Part shown: positions 36,672 to 46,376 of the stretch, piece by piece
How positions within the stretch are numbered: the stretch's first letter is position 1
Layout of the letters: each line of letters starts with the position of its first letter
DNA from: JAAELZ01 sp965237485
GTDB taxonomy: Bacteria > Pseudomonadota > Gammaproteobacteria > Arenicellales > Poriferihabitantaceae
Direction of reading: 5' to 3'
Length of the DNA: 64,000 nt
NCBI GenBank assembly: GCA_965237485.1
Contig: CBDEFQ010000006.1
Location: 62,001-126,000 of the forward strand
The notes under the pieces: model-generated
What the model saw: the letters and a program-made list of their open reading frames with translations, nothing else
What the model was told of the DNA's origin: nothing
Database searches by the model: none
Program-made: the position numbers and the translations under genes

Positions 36672-37417
36672 CTACACTTTGCTCTGTTGTGACTGGATTT
36701 TTCTCATCGATTCCCCCTCTAATTGTATTTTGTGCGCGTTGTGTAATAAGCGATCCAGAATCGCATCAGCCAAAGTGGCTTCACCAATCGCATCATGCCA
36801 ATGTTGTGTGGGCAATTGACTGGTGATTAAGGTGGCGCCATTACCGTGGCGATCTTCTATTATTTCTAATCGGTCATTACGGTTTTGCTGAGTCAGTGTA
36901 TCCAAGCCCCAGTCATCGATAATCAATAGTTTGATTTTTGCTATTTGTGCCAGTAGCTTGGTGTAACTGCCATCACCATGGCTCAAGGTCATTGCTTCAA
37001 ATAAGCGGCTAGCACGAATATATTTTGTGCTAATGCCGTGCTCACAAGCCGCTTGTCCTAACACACAGGCCAAGAAGGTTTTGCCGGTGCCTGTAGGGCC
37101 CTGGATGATGACATTGCGGCTTTTGTTTACCCCGTCTAGGGCAGTAACTGCGCTACCGTGTCTTTGTGTAAACCTCGTCTAGTTCGGTAATCGATGTCGT
37201 CTGCTTGGGCGCGATATCGTAACTTCGCTTGCTTGAGTAAACGCGTGACTTTGCGGTTATCCCGCACGGTGGCCTCGTGGTTTACGAGCAAACTGAGTCG
37301 TTCGATAAAGCCCAGCTCATCATAAGTGTTAGGTGGGTCGAACTGATAGCACAGTTGCTCGGCCATGCCCGTTAGGCGTAATTCATTCAGTTGGGTAAGG
37401 GTTTGTTGTGGAGTCAT
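36672..37417 (-). pseudogene. istB: IS21 helper ATPase IstB, frameshifted
   Basis: Starts at ATG 37417 (MTPQQTLTQLNELRLTGMAE) after a good AGGAAA site. The frame breaks near 37145; the second frame continues TALDGVNKSRNVIIQ and the Walker A GPTGTGKTFLACVLG, then Walker B IKLLIIDDWGLD and the C-terminal GEATLADAILDRLLHNAHKI. AAA+ ATPase that assists IstA. One frameshift inactivates it. Confidence 0.87.
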
Positions 37418-37454
37418 AGTATTTTCCTGTTGGTTATAGATGAAATGGTTTGGG

Positions 37455-39169
37455 TTAATGGTAGTAATCGGCTCCGCGCACATTGGCATGGGTGCTTGGC
37501 AAAGTCTGTTGCTTATCGGGTTCGGTAGGTAGCTTGTCGAGACGGGTTTGTAGTATTGATGCAAGGTGTTTGTAATGCAGGCCGCCACTCTTCTCTGCGC
37601 GTAAACAGGCATTCTCTAAACGCGTCTTGCCGTATTTCTTGGCAAGGTTAAGAATGCCCAAACAAGCACGATAACCATGTTCTGGATGGGGGCGATTTTC
37701 TAATTGATAACGCACCACGCGCTCTGTCGCCGCACCGACCTGACTTGCCCAATTAAGAAACCGACCAAGCGTCCACTCTTGGTGTTTAGCATGAGCTTTA
37801 GGCATGTGAGCGACATGGGTTGTGTGTCCGCCTTGGCCCATTGCTCGCGGATGTTGCGCGACACCCTTGCCTTGGTAGAACACATCAATACAGTGCTCGC
37901 CCACGTGTAACATTACTGCCTCGCCGCGCAATTGATAGGGAACCGAGTAATGATGTCCATCATAGCTAACGTGATAATCGATGTGCGCCCGTGCTTTTAC
38001 TACATGGCGATAGCTATAAGGCGTGCCAGGCAATGATTTAAGAGCAGGCTTATAATTGATTCAAACTGTGAGCGGCGAGAACCCGGGCGTTGTTTAAACC
38101 TAGATAAATCAGTTAAAACACGAAAGTCCATGCAAGCTCTTGATGCACCTGGCAAAATCAAAAAAAACCTTATCACCAATAAGGTGACCGCGACTTTTTT
38201 GATTTCACTATGCACTTCAATTGCTTACATGTCTTTTCCGCGTTTAACTGATTTATCTAGGTTAAAGGGGCGATTGTTTAGATCATCTAGCAATCCTCGA
38301 ATAGCTTGATTAGCCTCATCCAAACTAAACAATTGCAGCTTGCGCAGCCGCATCATGATCCAGCGTTCGACAATCTGTACGCCCACCTCGGCTTTAGATT
38401 TATCCTTAGGCTTATAAGGTCTGGCAGGCATCACCGCCACACCGTAATAGGCGGCTAATTGTGCATAGCTGGGGTTGAGTTCGGGGTCATAACGACCGGC
38501 TTTAGAAACAGCACTCTTGAGGTTATCGGGCACCACTGTTTGAGTAACACCGCCATAAAATTCAAAGGCGCGAACGTGTGAGCCTATCCAGTCAGGCAAG
38601 CTCTGTGTCCATGTGGCCTCGGCGTAGGTATAGGAACTGACTCCGAGCACTGAAACGAATACTTGGGCAGGGCGTGCTTCACCCGTACGAGCATCAATAA
38701 TACCTAAGGTTAAACCAGCATAATCAACAAACAGTTTATCTCCAGCAATATGAGTCTGGCGCATCGAGATTCTTTGCTTCTTGCGCCACTGACCGAACAA
38801 CACCGTGAAGCGAGAATAGCTGTAATGGTTGACTGGATGATGCTCGGCGTATTCTTCCCACAGTAATTGGCGAGTCATCCCTTTACGAGACCGTTCAACT
38901 GATATTTGTGCAAAGTCTGGCTCACACAATAAAGCAGTGGCAGGGCCTCTGCATTTGGGCGGCTTTAATATCGCCTGCAGCTGTTGTTCATCCATGCCTG
39001 CTGGCAGGGGCCAGCTTAATTGGGCATTTGTTGCTCTGACGAGATATTTGGATACGGCGCTGCGTGACAGGTTTAAGCTGAGCGCGATTTTACGGGAGGA
39101 TAGTTGCGCCTCATAGTGCAAGCGCAGAATGTCTTTGAGTTTTAACATAGTGACCTTCTTGGGTTTCAT
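37455..39169 (-). pseudogene. istA: IS21 transposase IstA, interrupted by a MITE
   Basis: From ATG 39169: helix-turn-helix RKIALSLNLSRSAVSKYLV, DDE integrase core (FVDYAGLTLGIID, VTQTVVPDNLKSAV, KAEVGVQIVERWI). The gene is interrupted after LNNRPF by a 165-bp MITE (38098-38262) and continues QRPGSRRSQFES, then after a further 1-bp frameshift near 38050 as PALKSLPGTPYSYRHVVKAR to the stop at 37455. Removing the MITE restores the first junction but not the second frameshift. Confidence 0.87.
38098..38262. repeat. MITE copy 1 (165 bp) inside istA
   Basis: Perfect terminal inverted repeat of about 20 bp: ACCTAGATAAATCAGTTAAA at the left and its complement at the right. Flanked by TAA at 38095-38097 and 38263-38265. 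The interior folds on itself (CCTTATCACCAATAAGG at the centre; ATCAAAAAA opposite TTTTTTGAT). Only two differences from copy 2 were noticed. No coding capacity. Confidence 0.88.
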
Positions 39170-39356
39170 AGCTGTTCCAATACAAATAAAAGAACGGCAG
39201 GTTAACGGTTATAGTGTTAACCGCAAGAAGGCTGTGGAGGAATTTTACGGAAGCGAAAAAGTGTCCGCGCTTCGATAAAAATCAGTGGCCACGGTTGGTA
39301 AAATTAGGTGGCCTCGCTACGTAAAATTAACTGGCCACGGTTGGTAAAAATATGCA

Positions 39357-39755
39357 CATTGGTGGTGAGCTGCGTAGTGTTTGGAATGCACCCAATATGG
39401 CAGCTGCTCAGGTTAATCTAAAAGTCCTTGTGAGCCAGTACCAGGAAAAGCATGCTCACTGGGCGCAGTGGCTAGAAAACAATGTGCCTGAAGGGTTAAA
39501 TGTGTTTGCCTTGCCAGATAGACACCAAAAGAAAATGCGAAGCTCCAACCGCATTGAACGGACGGTTCAACAAGAACTTAAGCGGAACCCGCTTGGTCAG
39601 AGTCTTTCCTAACCGAGAGGCTTGGTTACGATTAGTCAGTGCCATTCTGATTGAAATTGACGACGAATGGGCTAATGCTAATCATCGATATATCGTGTGG
39701 AACGACAATGAGTCAACTTGCTAGACAAAAAGTCCATACCAAATGTTGCGTAATC
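39357..39755 (+). pseudogene. 3' fragment of IS256-type element II transposase
   Basis: Matches the 3' part of the element at 60287-61769, starting inside the transposase (IGGELRSVWNAPNMAAAQVN) and ending with the right inverted repeat TGTTGCGTAATC. It retains the internal segment (GLNVFALPDRHQKKMRSSN) lost from the other copy. A 2-bp deletion near 39585 (AAGCGGAACCCGC) shifts the frame before the C-terminus (LVRVFPNREAWLRLVSAIL). Its left part is missing at the IS21 border. Confidence 0.87.
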
Positions 39756-39776
39756 CCTAATCATGGGGTCCACTTC
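39756..39776 (-). repeat. 21-bp relic of an IS3 end
   Basis: The bases from 39756 to 39776 equal the orfA-proximal terminus of the IS3 copies in this window (ATCATGGGGTCCACTTC core). No other IS3 sequence follows. A footprint of an IS3 copy that was deleted after inserting at the IS256 end. Confidence 0.75.
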
Positions 39777-39821
39777 TCCCGACCGACTAAGCTAAAAAGC
39801 TCCGAAGTAGGCTCAGTAAAT

Positions 39822-40559
39822 CTAAGGGACGATTACATCGACGCCACGCATGATGTCTTCAAATTCCGCATATGGTCGCAACACAAAGTCATCGTCAGTG
39901 ACTTCGATTGCGATTATTCGATCTAAACGAAATGTTCTACGTTCATTACGCAGTTCGTCCCAACACAGCGCATACCAAACCGGATAACCCAGTACGAGAT
40001 AGTGAGGTTCTATTGTTCGCTTGGTCATTTCATCTTTTCCAGAATGGTAGTTAATAATTGCTCTGTGCATCAATAGGAAGGACTCTTGCATATTGTCATT
40101 GATGCACTTCGACGCCGCTTTATAGGTCGACAATACATCGGACGATGATGATGGTCCGATGCGGATACGATCGCGCAGCCGTTTTATCTTACGTTGATTA
40201 TCCTTCGAAAAGGATGCAGTGAGTTTTCTTTGAACAGGTGATAAATTTCCCATCAATATTGAAGCTTCCATCTTGTCCGTTACGGCAATGCTAATCAGAA
40301 GGTTGATCGCTTCCCTATGAGTGAGTGCTATTCGGCCGACACCCCAGCTTGGGTTAAGACGGACTCCACCACCCCGTCCGCGATCAGCTTCGATAGGTAA
40401 ACCCCGCTCACGTAGTAACTGAATGTCTCTACCAATACTACGTAGGCTTACGCCGAGTTCATCTGCAATTTCTCTTAAAATCATAGGTTCATCGGATTTG
40501 AGACGACTTGTCAGCAACTCAAGACGTTCAAGGCGTGTTAATGTCGTTGCTCGGCTCAT
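39822..40559 (-). CDS. YafY-type HTH/WYL-domain transcriptional regulator
   Basis: About 245 residues from ATG 40559; a TTG at 40577 would add six. N-terminal winged helix of the DeoR-like HTH_11 type (ADELGVSLRSIGRDIQLLRE, GGVRLNPSW), then a WYL domain that likely binds a small ligand or nucleic acid (TIEPHYLVLGYPVWYALCWD, ERRTFRLDRIIAIEVT). Divergent from an SRPBCC gene 145 bp away, a common arrangement in which the regulator controls its neighbour and itself. Intact. Confidence 0.87.
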   Translation of the reverse strand: MSRATTLTRLERLELLTSRLKSDEPMILREIADELGVSLRSIGRDIQLLRERGLPIEADRGRGGGVRLNPSWGVGRIALTHREAINLLISIAVTDKMEASILMGNLSPVQRKLTASFSKDNQRKIKRLRDRIRIGPSSSSDVLSTYKAASKCINDNMQESFLLMHRAIINYHSGKDEMTKRTIEPHYLVLGYPVWYALCWDELRNERRTFRLDRIIAIEVTDDDFVLRPYAEFEDIMRGVDVIVP

Positions 40560-40703
40560 AGAACAAATATGCCACAAAATGGCCTATTTAATGATATCTT
40601 TAGAGGTCAACACAAGTGACACCCAAAAATGACAGATTTTGGATATGATGCGGCTGGCTATAGTCGGCAGGCGGGGGTGTTACCAAAAATAGAAGTAACC
40701 AAA

Positions 40704-41169
40704 ATGATACACTTCGAACGAACTCTAAAGATCGACGCCACATCTAACGCCGTATGGGCGGTTCCTCGGCCGCTTTATGCACATTGATGAGTTTGCACCG
40801 CTTATAACATCCGTAGAAACACTAACTGAGGGCGAAGATGGAATAGGGTCTAAACGACGCAATCATTTCGATAACGGAACCTCGGTAGTTGAGGAGGTGA
40901 CTGCGTGGGATGAGGGTCGCAGCTATCGTGTTTGTTTGTCAGAAATGGATGCCATGCCGCTCCATGAAGCGTATTCTGAGATGTCCATTGAGCCGATAGA
41001 TAACGGAGGTTCGCTGGTTATGTGGGACATGGATTATCGCGTAAAGTTCGGCCCACTAGGATGGCTCTTAGGTCAAACCATGATGAAAATGATGATGGGT
41101 AAGATCCTCGACGGTAACCTCAAGGGACTCGCCGAGAGAGTTGGGTTGAACCAGAATGCGACTTCGTAG
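40704..41169 (+). pseudogene. SRPBCC-family (polyketide cyclase/START-like) protein, frameshifted
   Basis: Starts at ATG 40704 (MIHFERTLKIDATSNAVWAV). One extra base near 40764 (GTTCCTCGG) breaks the frame; the correct frame continues LGRFMHIDEFAPLITSVETL to GLNQNATS. An ATG at 40777 would give a 130-residue remnant lacking the first strand of the fold. SRPBCC proteins bind hydrophobic ligands; the substrate is unknown. Divergent from the WYL regulator. Confidence 0.8.
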
Positions 41170-41258
41170 GTGACCAAGAGGGACATTGCCAATTGGGAGG
41201 CACTTGAATCCTGAGAAGGAACTGTAGGATAACAAGGGGTTGTTGTTGGACGTCACCA

Positions 41259-41585
41259 ACTGGCTGAAATGGGCAAACTAGAAAAATATTAGATTTTGTT
41301 AACATGGTATTTCGCCCGGTATGCGAGTCACTTTTTCCTTGGAAATAGTTACCAAAACCGCTTGCGGCGAGCTGTTTCAAAAGGTCCGCGTTAGAAATGA
41401 ATGGCCGAGGTTGAGATTAATTTGGCGGGAGAAGCGAGGACTGATGAGATGCGTTAGCGCGAGTTCCGCAGTGCCGTCAAATTGATTTTAACCTCGGGAA
41501 CCGGAAGGGCTATCATTTGCGGTGCGTTTTGTTGGTTCTGTTATTTTGCGCAAACAAAATAATGAACTCCCACCACGGCAGTGGT
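41259..41585 (+). repeat. Intergenic structured repeat, copy 1
   Basis: Most of the 465-bp gap between the SRPBCC gene and parC. It shares blocks with 61777-62549: ACTGGCTGAA with TGGGCAAACTA at the start, a CTTGGAAA / ACCAAAACCGC block, CCGCGTTAGAAATGA, TGGCCGAG, and a 3' block CATTTGCGGTGCGTTTTGTT to GGCAGTGG. A 22-bp stem (41407-41428 with 41474-41495) has 18 Watson-Crick and 4 G.U pairs on the + strand. The loop contains GCGAGGACTG and GCGCGAGTTCCGCAG. A second hairpin, TTATTTTG/CAAAATAA, lies near the end. Confidence 0.75.
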
Positions 41586-41634
41586 AATCAAAACTCAGAA
41601 ATTAACTTTGCTATAAATACAGCTAACGGCTCAC

Positions 41635-43884
41635 TTACTCCCCCTTAACAACAGCCTCCACCCCACTAGCCTGCCTAAACCCTCTGGGTAAGAACTTTCC
41701 TCTTTGTGCTCTAGAGCCGATGTATCCTTCAAAGTCGCTGGGCTTGAGGGTTATATGTCGTTTACCAGCATGAACCCGAATTTTTTGCCCTTCTTGGAAG
41801 GCGCAAGCGGCTATCATGAATTCTTCACCTGACGCTAATTTCGGTTTGGGGATATTCATCAACTTCACCCCTTTACCGCGCGCTAATTTTGGTAGCTCAA
41901 AAGTGGTGAAGATGAGTAAGCGCCCGGTATTGCTGACTACTGCCACCCAATCATCTTCAATTTCTTGAATAGCTTGCGGTATCCCTACATCAGCGCCTTC
42001 AGTCACCTTCAAACTGGCTTTGCCTGCTTTGTTGCGTGAGATTAAATCACCGAGCAGCGCGATAAAGCCATAACCGGCGCTAGAATATAAAAGGTAGTTT
42101 TGTTGTTCGGTGGCAAACATCATGCCTTTGAAGGTAGCGCCGGCTGGTGGTTTGAGGCCACTTGAAATAGGCTCGCCTAAACTGCGCGCCGAAGGCAAAT
42201 TGTGCGCGGGCACACTATAGGCACGGCCTGTTGAATCTAACACCACTAGCTGATCATTTGACTTACCTTTAGCAGCTTGTAGGAAATGATCACCAGATTT
42301 AAAAGCCAGCTTACCTGGCTCAATATCATGGCCTTTGGCTGCGCGTATCCAACCCTTTTCAGATAACACTACGGTAATCGCTTCGGCAGCGACTAACTGG
42401 GTTTCGTCCAATGCCTTGGCGTTGTCACGCTCGACGATAGGTGAGCGACGATCATCGCCGAACTCTTCAGCGTCAGCGAGCAATTCATCGCGGACCAGGT
42501 TTTTAAGCTTGGAATTAGACTGTAACATCCCTTCGAGTTCTTTTTGCTCTATGCTCAAAGCCTGTTGTTCTCCGCGAATCTTAATTTCTTCGAGCTTGGC
42601 GATTTGACGTAAGCGCAGCTCGAGGATGGCTTCGGCTTGTAACTCTGAAATAGCAAAGGCTTCCGCAAGCGCAGCTTTAGGGCGGTCACTGGCACGAATA
42701 ATGCGGATAACTTCGTCAATATTTAGAAAGGCCACCATAAAGCCTTCAAGTACGTGTAGCCTTTCGTTAACCTTATCTAATCGATTGCTTAAGCGCTTAC
42801 GGACGGTGCTTAATCGAAAATCAAGCCAATCGCTTATCAGCTCACGCAAGTCGAATACGCGAGGTGCACCGCTTAGGTCAATCATATTGAGATTGATGCG
42901 GCAGCTTTTTTCCAGATCAGTGGTGGCAAACAAGTGATTCATTAGAGAATCGATATCGACTCGATTTGAACGTGGCTCGATCACCAATCGGGTTGGGTTT
43001 TCTTGATCTGATTCGTCGCGTAAGTCGGATACTAAAGGCAGTTTTTTGGCGGCCATCTGCGCTGCGATTTGCCCTAGCACTTTATCTCCTGAAGCCTGGT
43101 ATGGCAGTGCGGTGATCACGATATCGCTGCCTTCTTTACGCCAAATTGCGCGTTGACGCACCGAACCCTTGCCGGTTTTGTACATTTCAAGCAGTTCTTC
43201 CTTAGGGGTGATGATTTCCCCTGCTGTCGGCATATCCGGCCCTTTGATATGCCTGCACAGTTGCTTAATTGTCGCATCTGGCTTTTCTAGCAAGTGAATG
43301 CAAGCGCTGACCACCTCGCGCATATTATGAGGCGGAATATCCGTTGCCATGCCTACGGCTATGCCCGTTGCGCCGTTGAGCAATACGTTGGGTACGCGGG
43401 CAGGTAGCAGCAGAGGTTCTTTTAACGTACCATCGAAATTAGGCCCCCATTCGACTGTGCCGTGCCCCAACTCTTGCAAAAGAAGTTTGGCATACGCTGT
43501 CATTCTAGATTCTGTATAGCGCATTGCGGCAAACGACTTGGGGTCGTCCTGCGAGCCCCAGTTTCCCTGGCCGTCAATCAAGGTATAACGATAGCTAAAA
43601 GGCTGTGCCATCAATACCATGGCTTCATAGCAGGCGGTGTCTCCATGAGGATGAAACTTACCGAGTACATCACCTACAGTACGAGCGGATTTTTTATATT
43701 TTGCGTTTGCGGTTAACCCCAAGTCGCTCATTGCGTAAATAATGCGACGTTGCACAGGTTTTAAACCATCAGCAAGGCTTGGCAATGCACGATCTAAGAT
43801 AACGTACATGGAATAATTGAGATAGGCGCGCTCGGTAAAGTCGGCCATCTCCATGCGTTCTAAGACACGTGATGTAGGGTCCAT
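41635..43884 (-). CDS. parC: DNA topoisomerase IV subunit A
   Basis: ParC is the DNA-cleaving subunit of topoisomerase IV, which decatenates chromosomes. 749 residues, typical for ParC (GyrA is longer). Winged-helix region RALPSLADGLKPVQRRIIYA, HPHGDTACYEAMVLMAQPF, catalytic Tyr in AAMRYTESRMTAYA, GIAVGMATDIPPHN, a coiled-coil and a shortened C-terminal beta-pinwheel lacking a clear GyrA box. parE is not in this window. Intact; SRPBCC gene follows upstream on the same strand. Confidence 0.96.
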   Translation of the reverse strand: MDPTSRVLERMEMADFTERAYLNYSMYVILDRALPSLADGLKPVQRRIIYAMSDLGLTANAKYKKSARTVGDVLGKFHPHGDTACYEAMVLMAQPFSYRYTLIDGQGNWGSQDDPKSFAAMRYTESRMTAYAKLLLQELGHGTVEWGPNFDGTLKEPLLLPARVPNVLLNGATGIAVGMATDIPPHNMREVVSACIHLLEKPDATIKQLCRHIKGPDMPTAGEIITPKEELLEMYKTGKGSVRQRAIWRKEGSDIVITALPYQASGDKVLGQIAAQMAAKKLPLVSDLRDESDQENPTRLVIEPRSNRVDIDSLMNHLFATTDLEKSCRINLNMIDLSGAPRVFDLRELISDWLDFRLSTVRKRLSNRLDKVNERLHVLEGFMVAFLNIDEVIRIIRASDRPKAALAEAFAISELQAEAILELRLRQIAKLEEIKIRGEQQALSIEQKELEGMLQSNSKLKNLVRDELLADAEEFGDDRRSPIVERDNAKALDETQLVAAEAITVVLSEKGWIRAAKGHDIEPGKLAFKSGDHFLQAAKGKSNDQLVVLDSTGRAYSVPAHNLPSARSLGEPISSGLKPPAGATFKGMMFATEQQNYLLYSSAGYGFIALLGDLISRNKAGKASLKVTEGADVGIPQAIQEIEDDWVAVVSNTGRLLIFTTFELPKLARGKGVKLMNIPKPKLASGEEFMIAACAFQEGQKIRVHAGKRHITLKPSDFEGYIGSRAQRGKFLPRGFRQASGVEAVVKGE

Positions 43885-43915
43885 TAGTGCTGTGAGTTCA
43901 GTGGCAGGATGGCTG

Positions 43916-44446
43916 TTATTGCTCTACTAATTGTTTCAGATTTTGCAAACCTTCTTCATAGGCACCACCTACCCATTTATCCATCATAAGGCCAAAATAA
44001 CGCTCAAGGATGCCATCAAAATGGGCATCGAAAGCCCAAGTTACTTTAGTTTCAGTGGCTGTGCCATCCAAATAAAATTGCGCTTTTGAAGGGGTGCCGT
44101 TGCCAAACAGTAGATCAGTTTTTACCAATTCGTTTAGTCTAGATTCCACGATTTCTTGAGAGCCTTCACCGACACTTTTTTGCTCGCTTTTCCACTCTAC
44201 TCTTGCGCCCACACCCTCAGTTGGGCCAGAAAAGGTATACACTGTTTCAGGGTCTAGCTTTGACCAAGGAGACCATTCGTTGAACTTTTTTAAGTTGTTT
44301 AAATAGGGAAATATTGTACTAGTTGGCTTTTGGATCGTAATTGATCTTTCGATATGTGCGGCACTTGGCAACGTAAAACTAAATAAACCAACAAGCACTA
44401 CCAATATCGATACGCCCAGTGCGAAACGTCTCAAGAATAAGCCCAT
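43916..44446 (-). CDS. SRPBCC-family protein with N-terminal membrane helix
   Basis: 176 residues. N-terminal helix about residues 8-30 (ALGVSILVVLVGLFSFTLP), an anchor or signal peptide, followed by a START/polyketide-cyclase fold (IERSITIQKPTSTIFPYLNN, FNEWSPWSKLDPETVYTF, FDGILERYFGLMMDKWVGG). Such proteins resemble those annotated as polyketide cyclase/dehydrase; the ligand is unknown. 2 bp downstream of the DUF1820 gene stop and followed by parC, so probably one operon. Confidence 0.83.
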   Translation of the reverse strand: MGLFLRRFALGVSILVVLVGLFSFTLPSAAHIERSITIQKPTSTIFPYLNNLKKFNEWSPWSKLDPETVYTFSGPTEGVGARVEWKSEQKSVGEGSQEIVESRLNELVKTDLLFGNGTPSKAQFYLDGTATETKVTWAFDAHFDGILERYFGLMMDKWVGGAYEEGLQNLKQLVEQ

Positions 44447-44448
44447 AA

Positions 44449-44790
44449 TCAGTTGCCAGAATTAGTTGGAAAGGGGAATGGGGTGATCGTTGACGTTGCA
44501 GAGCTATCACCTTTGATACTGCGTACTTTACTCGCGCCTTTTTTATCCACTTCGTCAATACGCACAACTTGATGCATCGGAATGTAGGTGCGTTGTACGC
44601 CGGCAAATTCAGCTTTTAGTTTTTCTTCTGCTGGGTCAATTAACACATTAGTGCGATTGTCAAAAATAAGGTCCGCGATCTCGACAAAAGCCATTAAACC
44701 ACTTTGTGATACTTCTCGCGCATACAGCTCAATGAGCTTATCTTGCTGGCGAAATACCACTTTGTATATCGGACTTTGTTTTTTTGCCAT
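44449..44790 (-). CDS. DUF1820 family protein
   Basis: 113 residues matching the DUF1820 family of small gammaproteobacterial proteins (PIYKVVFRQQDKLIELYARE, SQSGLMAFVEIADLIFDN, LKAEFAGVQRTYIPMHQVVR, VDKKGASKVR). Function unknown. First gene of a DUF1820-SRPBCC-parC run, divergent from dacB with about 150 bp between. Intact. Confidence 0.88.
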   Translation of the reverse strand: MAKKQSPIYKVVFRQQDKLIELYAREVSQSGLMAFVEIADLIFDNRTNVLIDPAEEKLKAEFAGVQRTYIPMHQVVRIDEVDKKGASKVRSIKGDSSATSTITPFPFPTNSGN

Positions 44791-44940
44791 TACTTAAAGG
44801 TTGATATCGACACAAACTACACTAGCATTTTTAGCTATGGGTACACGCGCATTGCTAAAACTAATCACCAGCAAGTCGAAATTAGAAGATATATACTTCA
44901 CAAATCAACTGCTGAAATTATATCATTTGCTAAGGTTTAG

Positions 44941-46371
44941 ATGTTAGCCAAACATGTCTTGTTGCCCAGAATTGCTGGGGTAGTCTTACTTATTCTGAGT
45001 TCGGTTAGCCAGGCCGTAAATCTGCCTTCTACTGTTCTTGACTTACTAAAACGCTATCAGATACCCAGTAGTGCGGTCAGTGCGGTTGTCACTGATCTAG
45101 CCACAGATAAAATTTTACTCGCACATAACGCTAATGCGCCGCGCAACCCAGCATCGGTGATGAAACTGGTTACTAGTTTGGCTGCCTTAGAATTGGTGGG
45201 TCCGGCTTATTCATGGCAAACCCATTATTTTCTCAACGGCAAGTTGGAAAACGGCGTGTTAGACGGTGATTTAGTAATCAAGGGCCATGGCGACCCTTAT
45301 TTGGTTACCGAACAATTTTGGCTACACTTGCGGGCTTTACGTGAGCTTGGCTTGCACAAGATTAATGGTAATTTATTAATAGATAACTCTGCTTTCAGTC
45401 TGGTGCCGCATGACCCCGCAGCATTTGATAAGAACCCGACTCGCTTGTATAACTTGGGGCCTAGTGCCACGATGGTCAATTTCAATGCAAGTCGATTCAA
45501 ATTAGTAAGTGAAGGTTCTGTGGTGCGAATTAAGCTCGACCCACCGCTTGATAATATAATTATTAGTGACCAATTGCGACTCAAGCAAGGTGAGTGTTTA
45601 AGCCAAGAAAATGGATGGGAAATGACATCTGAGCAACGTCAGCATCGTGCCTATGTCACCTTTAGTGGTTACTATAAAAGTGGTTGTAAAAGCTATGATT
45701 ACCGCCGCGTTGTACTAAGTGCTGACGCCTATTTATTTGGCTTGTTCAAATATTTGTGGAGCCAATTAGGAGGTGAATTCAGTGGGGGTTACGCGCATCG
45801 TAAAGTCAGTGCAAAGGCAGAACCCTTTTATGTGGGCAGTGGTAAAAGTTTAGCGGAAACGATCGTTGGGGCGAACAAATACAGTAATAATTTGCTGGCG
45901 CGGCAGTTACTGTTAACGATTGCCGCTGAGGCAGATAACACGCAGCCAGCAACGCGTGGCCAAGCGATTTTGCTGACTAATAAATGGCTGGAGAATAAGG
46001 GCATTAATCCTAAGGATGTTCAAATAGACAACGGCTCGGGCTTGTCGCGCAGTATCAAGTTATCTTCAAAATCACTTAATGCCTTGCTGACAGCGGGTTG
46101 GGATAGCGATTATCGGCCTGAATTCTTGGCTTCATTTTCATTGGCTGGGATAGATGGCACGGCCAAAAAACGCTTTCGCAAATCTCAAGATAAAGGGCGA
46201 ATCCGAATAAAAACGGGATACTTGCGCGGTGTTAGGACGATGGCAACGTATTTAAAAAATAGATCGGGCCGTTGGGTGGCGAGTAATTTGTTGATTGAAC
46301 ACCCCTCAGTGAATTTTTCAATTGGTAATCAAATTCAGGACGCTTTTATCGAAGCTTTAGTGCAGCAGTAA
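44941..46371 (+). CDS. dacB: D-alanyl-D-alanine carboxypeptidase/endopeptidase (PBP4, S13 family)
   Basis: Periplasmic penicillin-binding protein that trims or cleaves peptidoglycan peptides. 476 residues with a signal peptide (about 1-26, ending VSQA). Active-site triad of the family: SVMK with Ser at about 72, SNN at about 315 and KTG at about 424. The large insertion between the first two motifs is typical of PBP4. Convergent with mnmA, only 5 bp apart. Intact. Confidence 0.95.
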   Translation: MLAKHVLLPRIAGVVLLILSSVSQAVNLPSTVLDLLKRYQIPSSAVSAVVTDLATDKILLAHNANAPRNPASVMKLVTSLAALELVGPAYSWQTHYFLNGKLENGVLDGDLVIKGHGDPYLVTEQFWLHLRALRELGLHKINGNLLIDNSAFSLVPHDPAAFDKNPTRLYNLGPSATMVNFNASRFKLVSEGSVVRIKLDPPLDNIIISDQLRLKQGECLSQENGWEMTSEQRQHRAYVTFSGYYKSGCKSYDYRRVVLSADAYLFGLFKYLWSQLGGEFSGGYAHRKVSAKAEPFYVGSGKSLAETIVGANKYSNNLLARQLLLTIAAEADNTQPATRGQAILLTNKWLENKGINPKDVQIDNGSGLSRSIKLSSKSLNALLTAGWDSDYRPEFLASFSLAGIDGTAKKRFRKSQDKGRIRIKTGYLRGVRTMATYLKNRSGRWVASNLLIEHPSVNFSIGNQIQDAFIEALVQQ

Positions 46372-46376
46372 ATTCG

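Larger units (their letters stand above)
36579..39356 (-). mobile_element. IS21-family element (inactive)
   Basis: Ends start TGCGTATTTTTACAACCGTG on the left and, read inward from the right, TGCATATTTTTACCAACCG, with the 5'-TG...CA-3' termini of IS21 and further terminal repeats of the GTGGCCAC type. It carries istA and istB on the minus strand, both damaged. Flanks share no target duplication: an unknown gene remnant on the left, IS256-type sequence on the right. Confidence 0.88.

Noticed and set aside
41259..41585. Retron-like msr/msd because of long stems and conserved loop
   Set aside because: No reverse transcriptase gene is found near either copy, and the two copies sit at unrelated intergenic sites.
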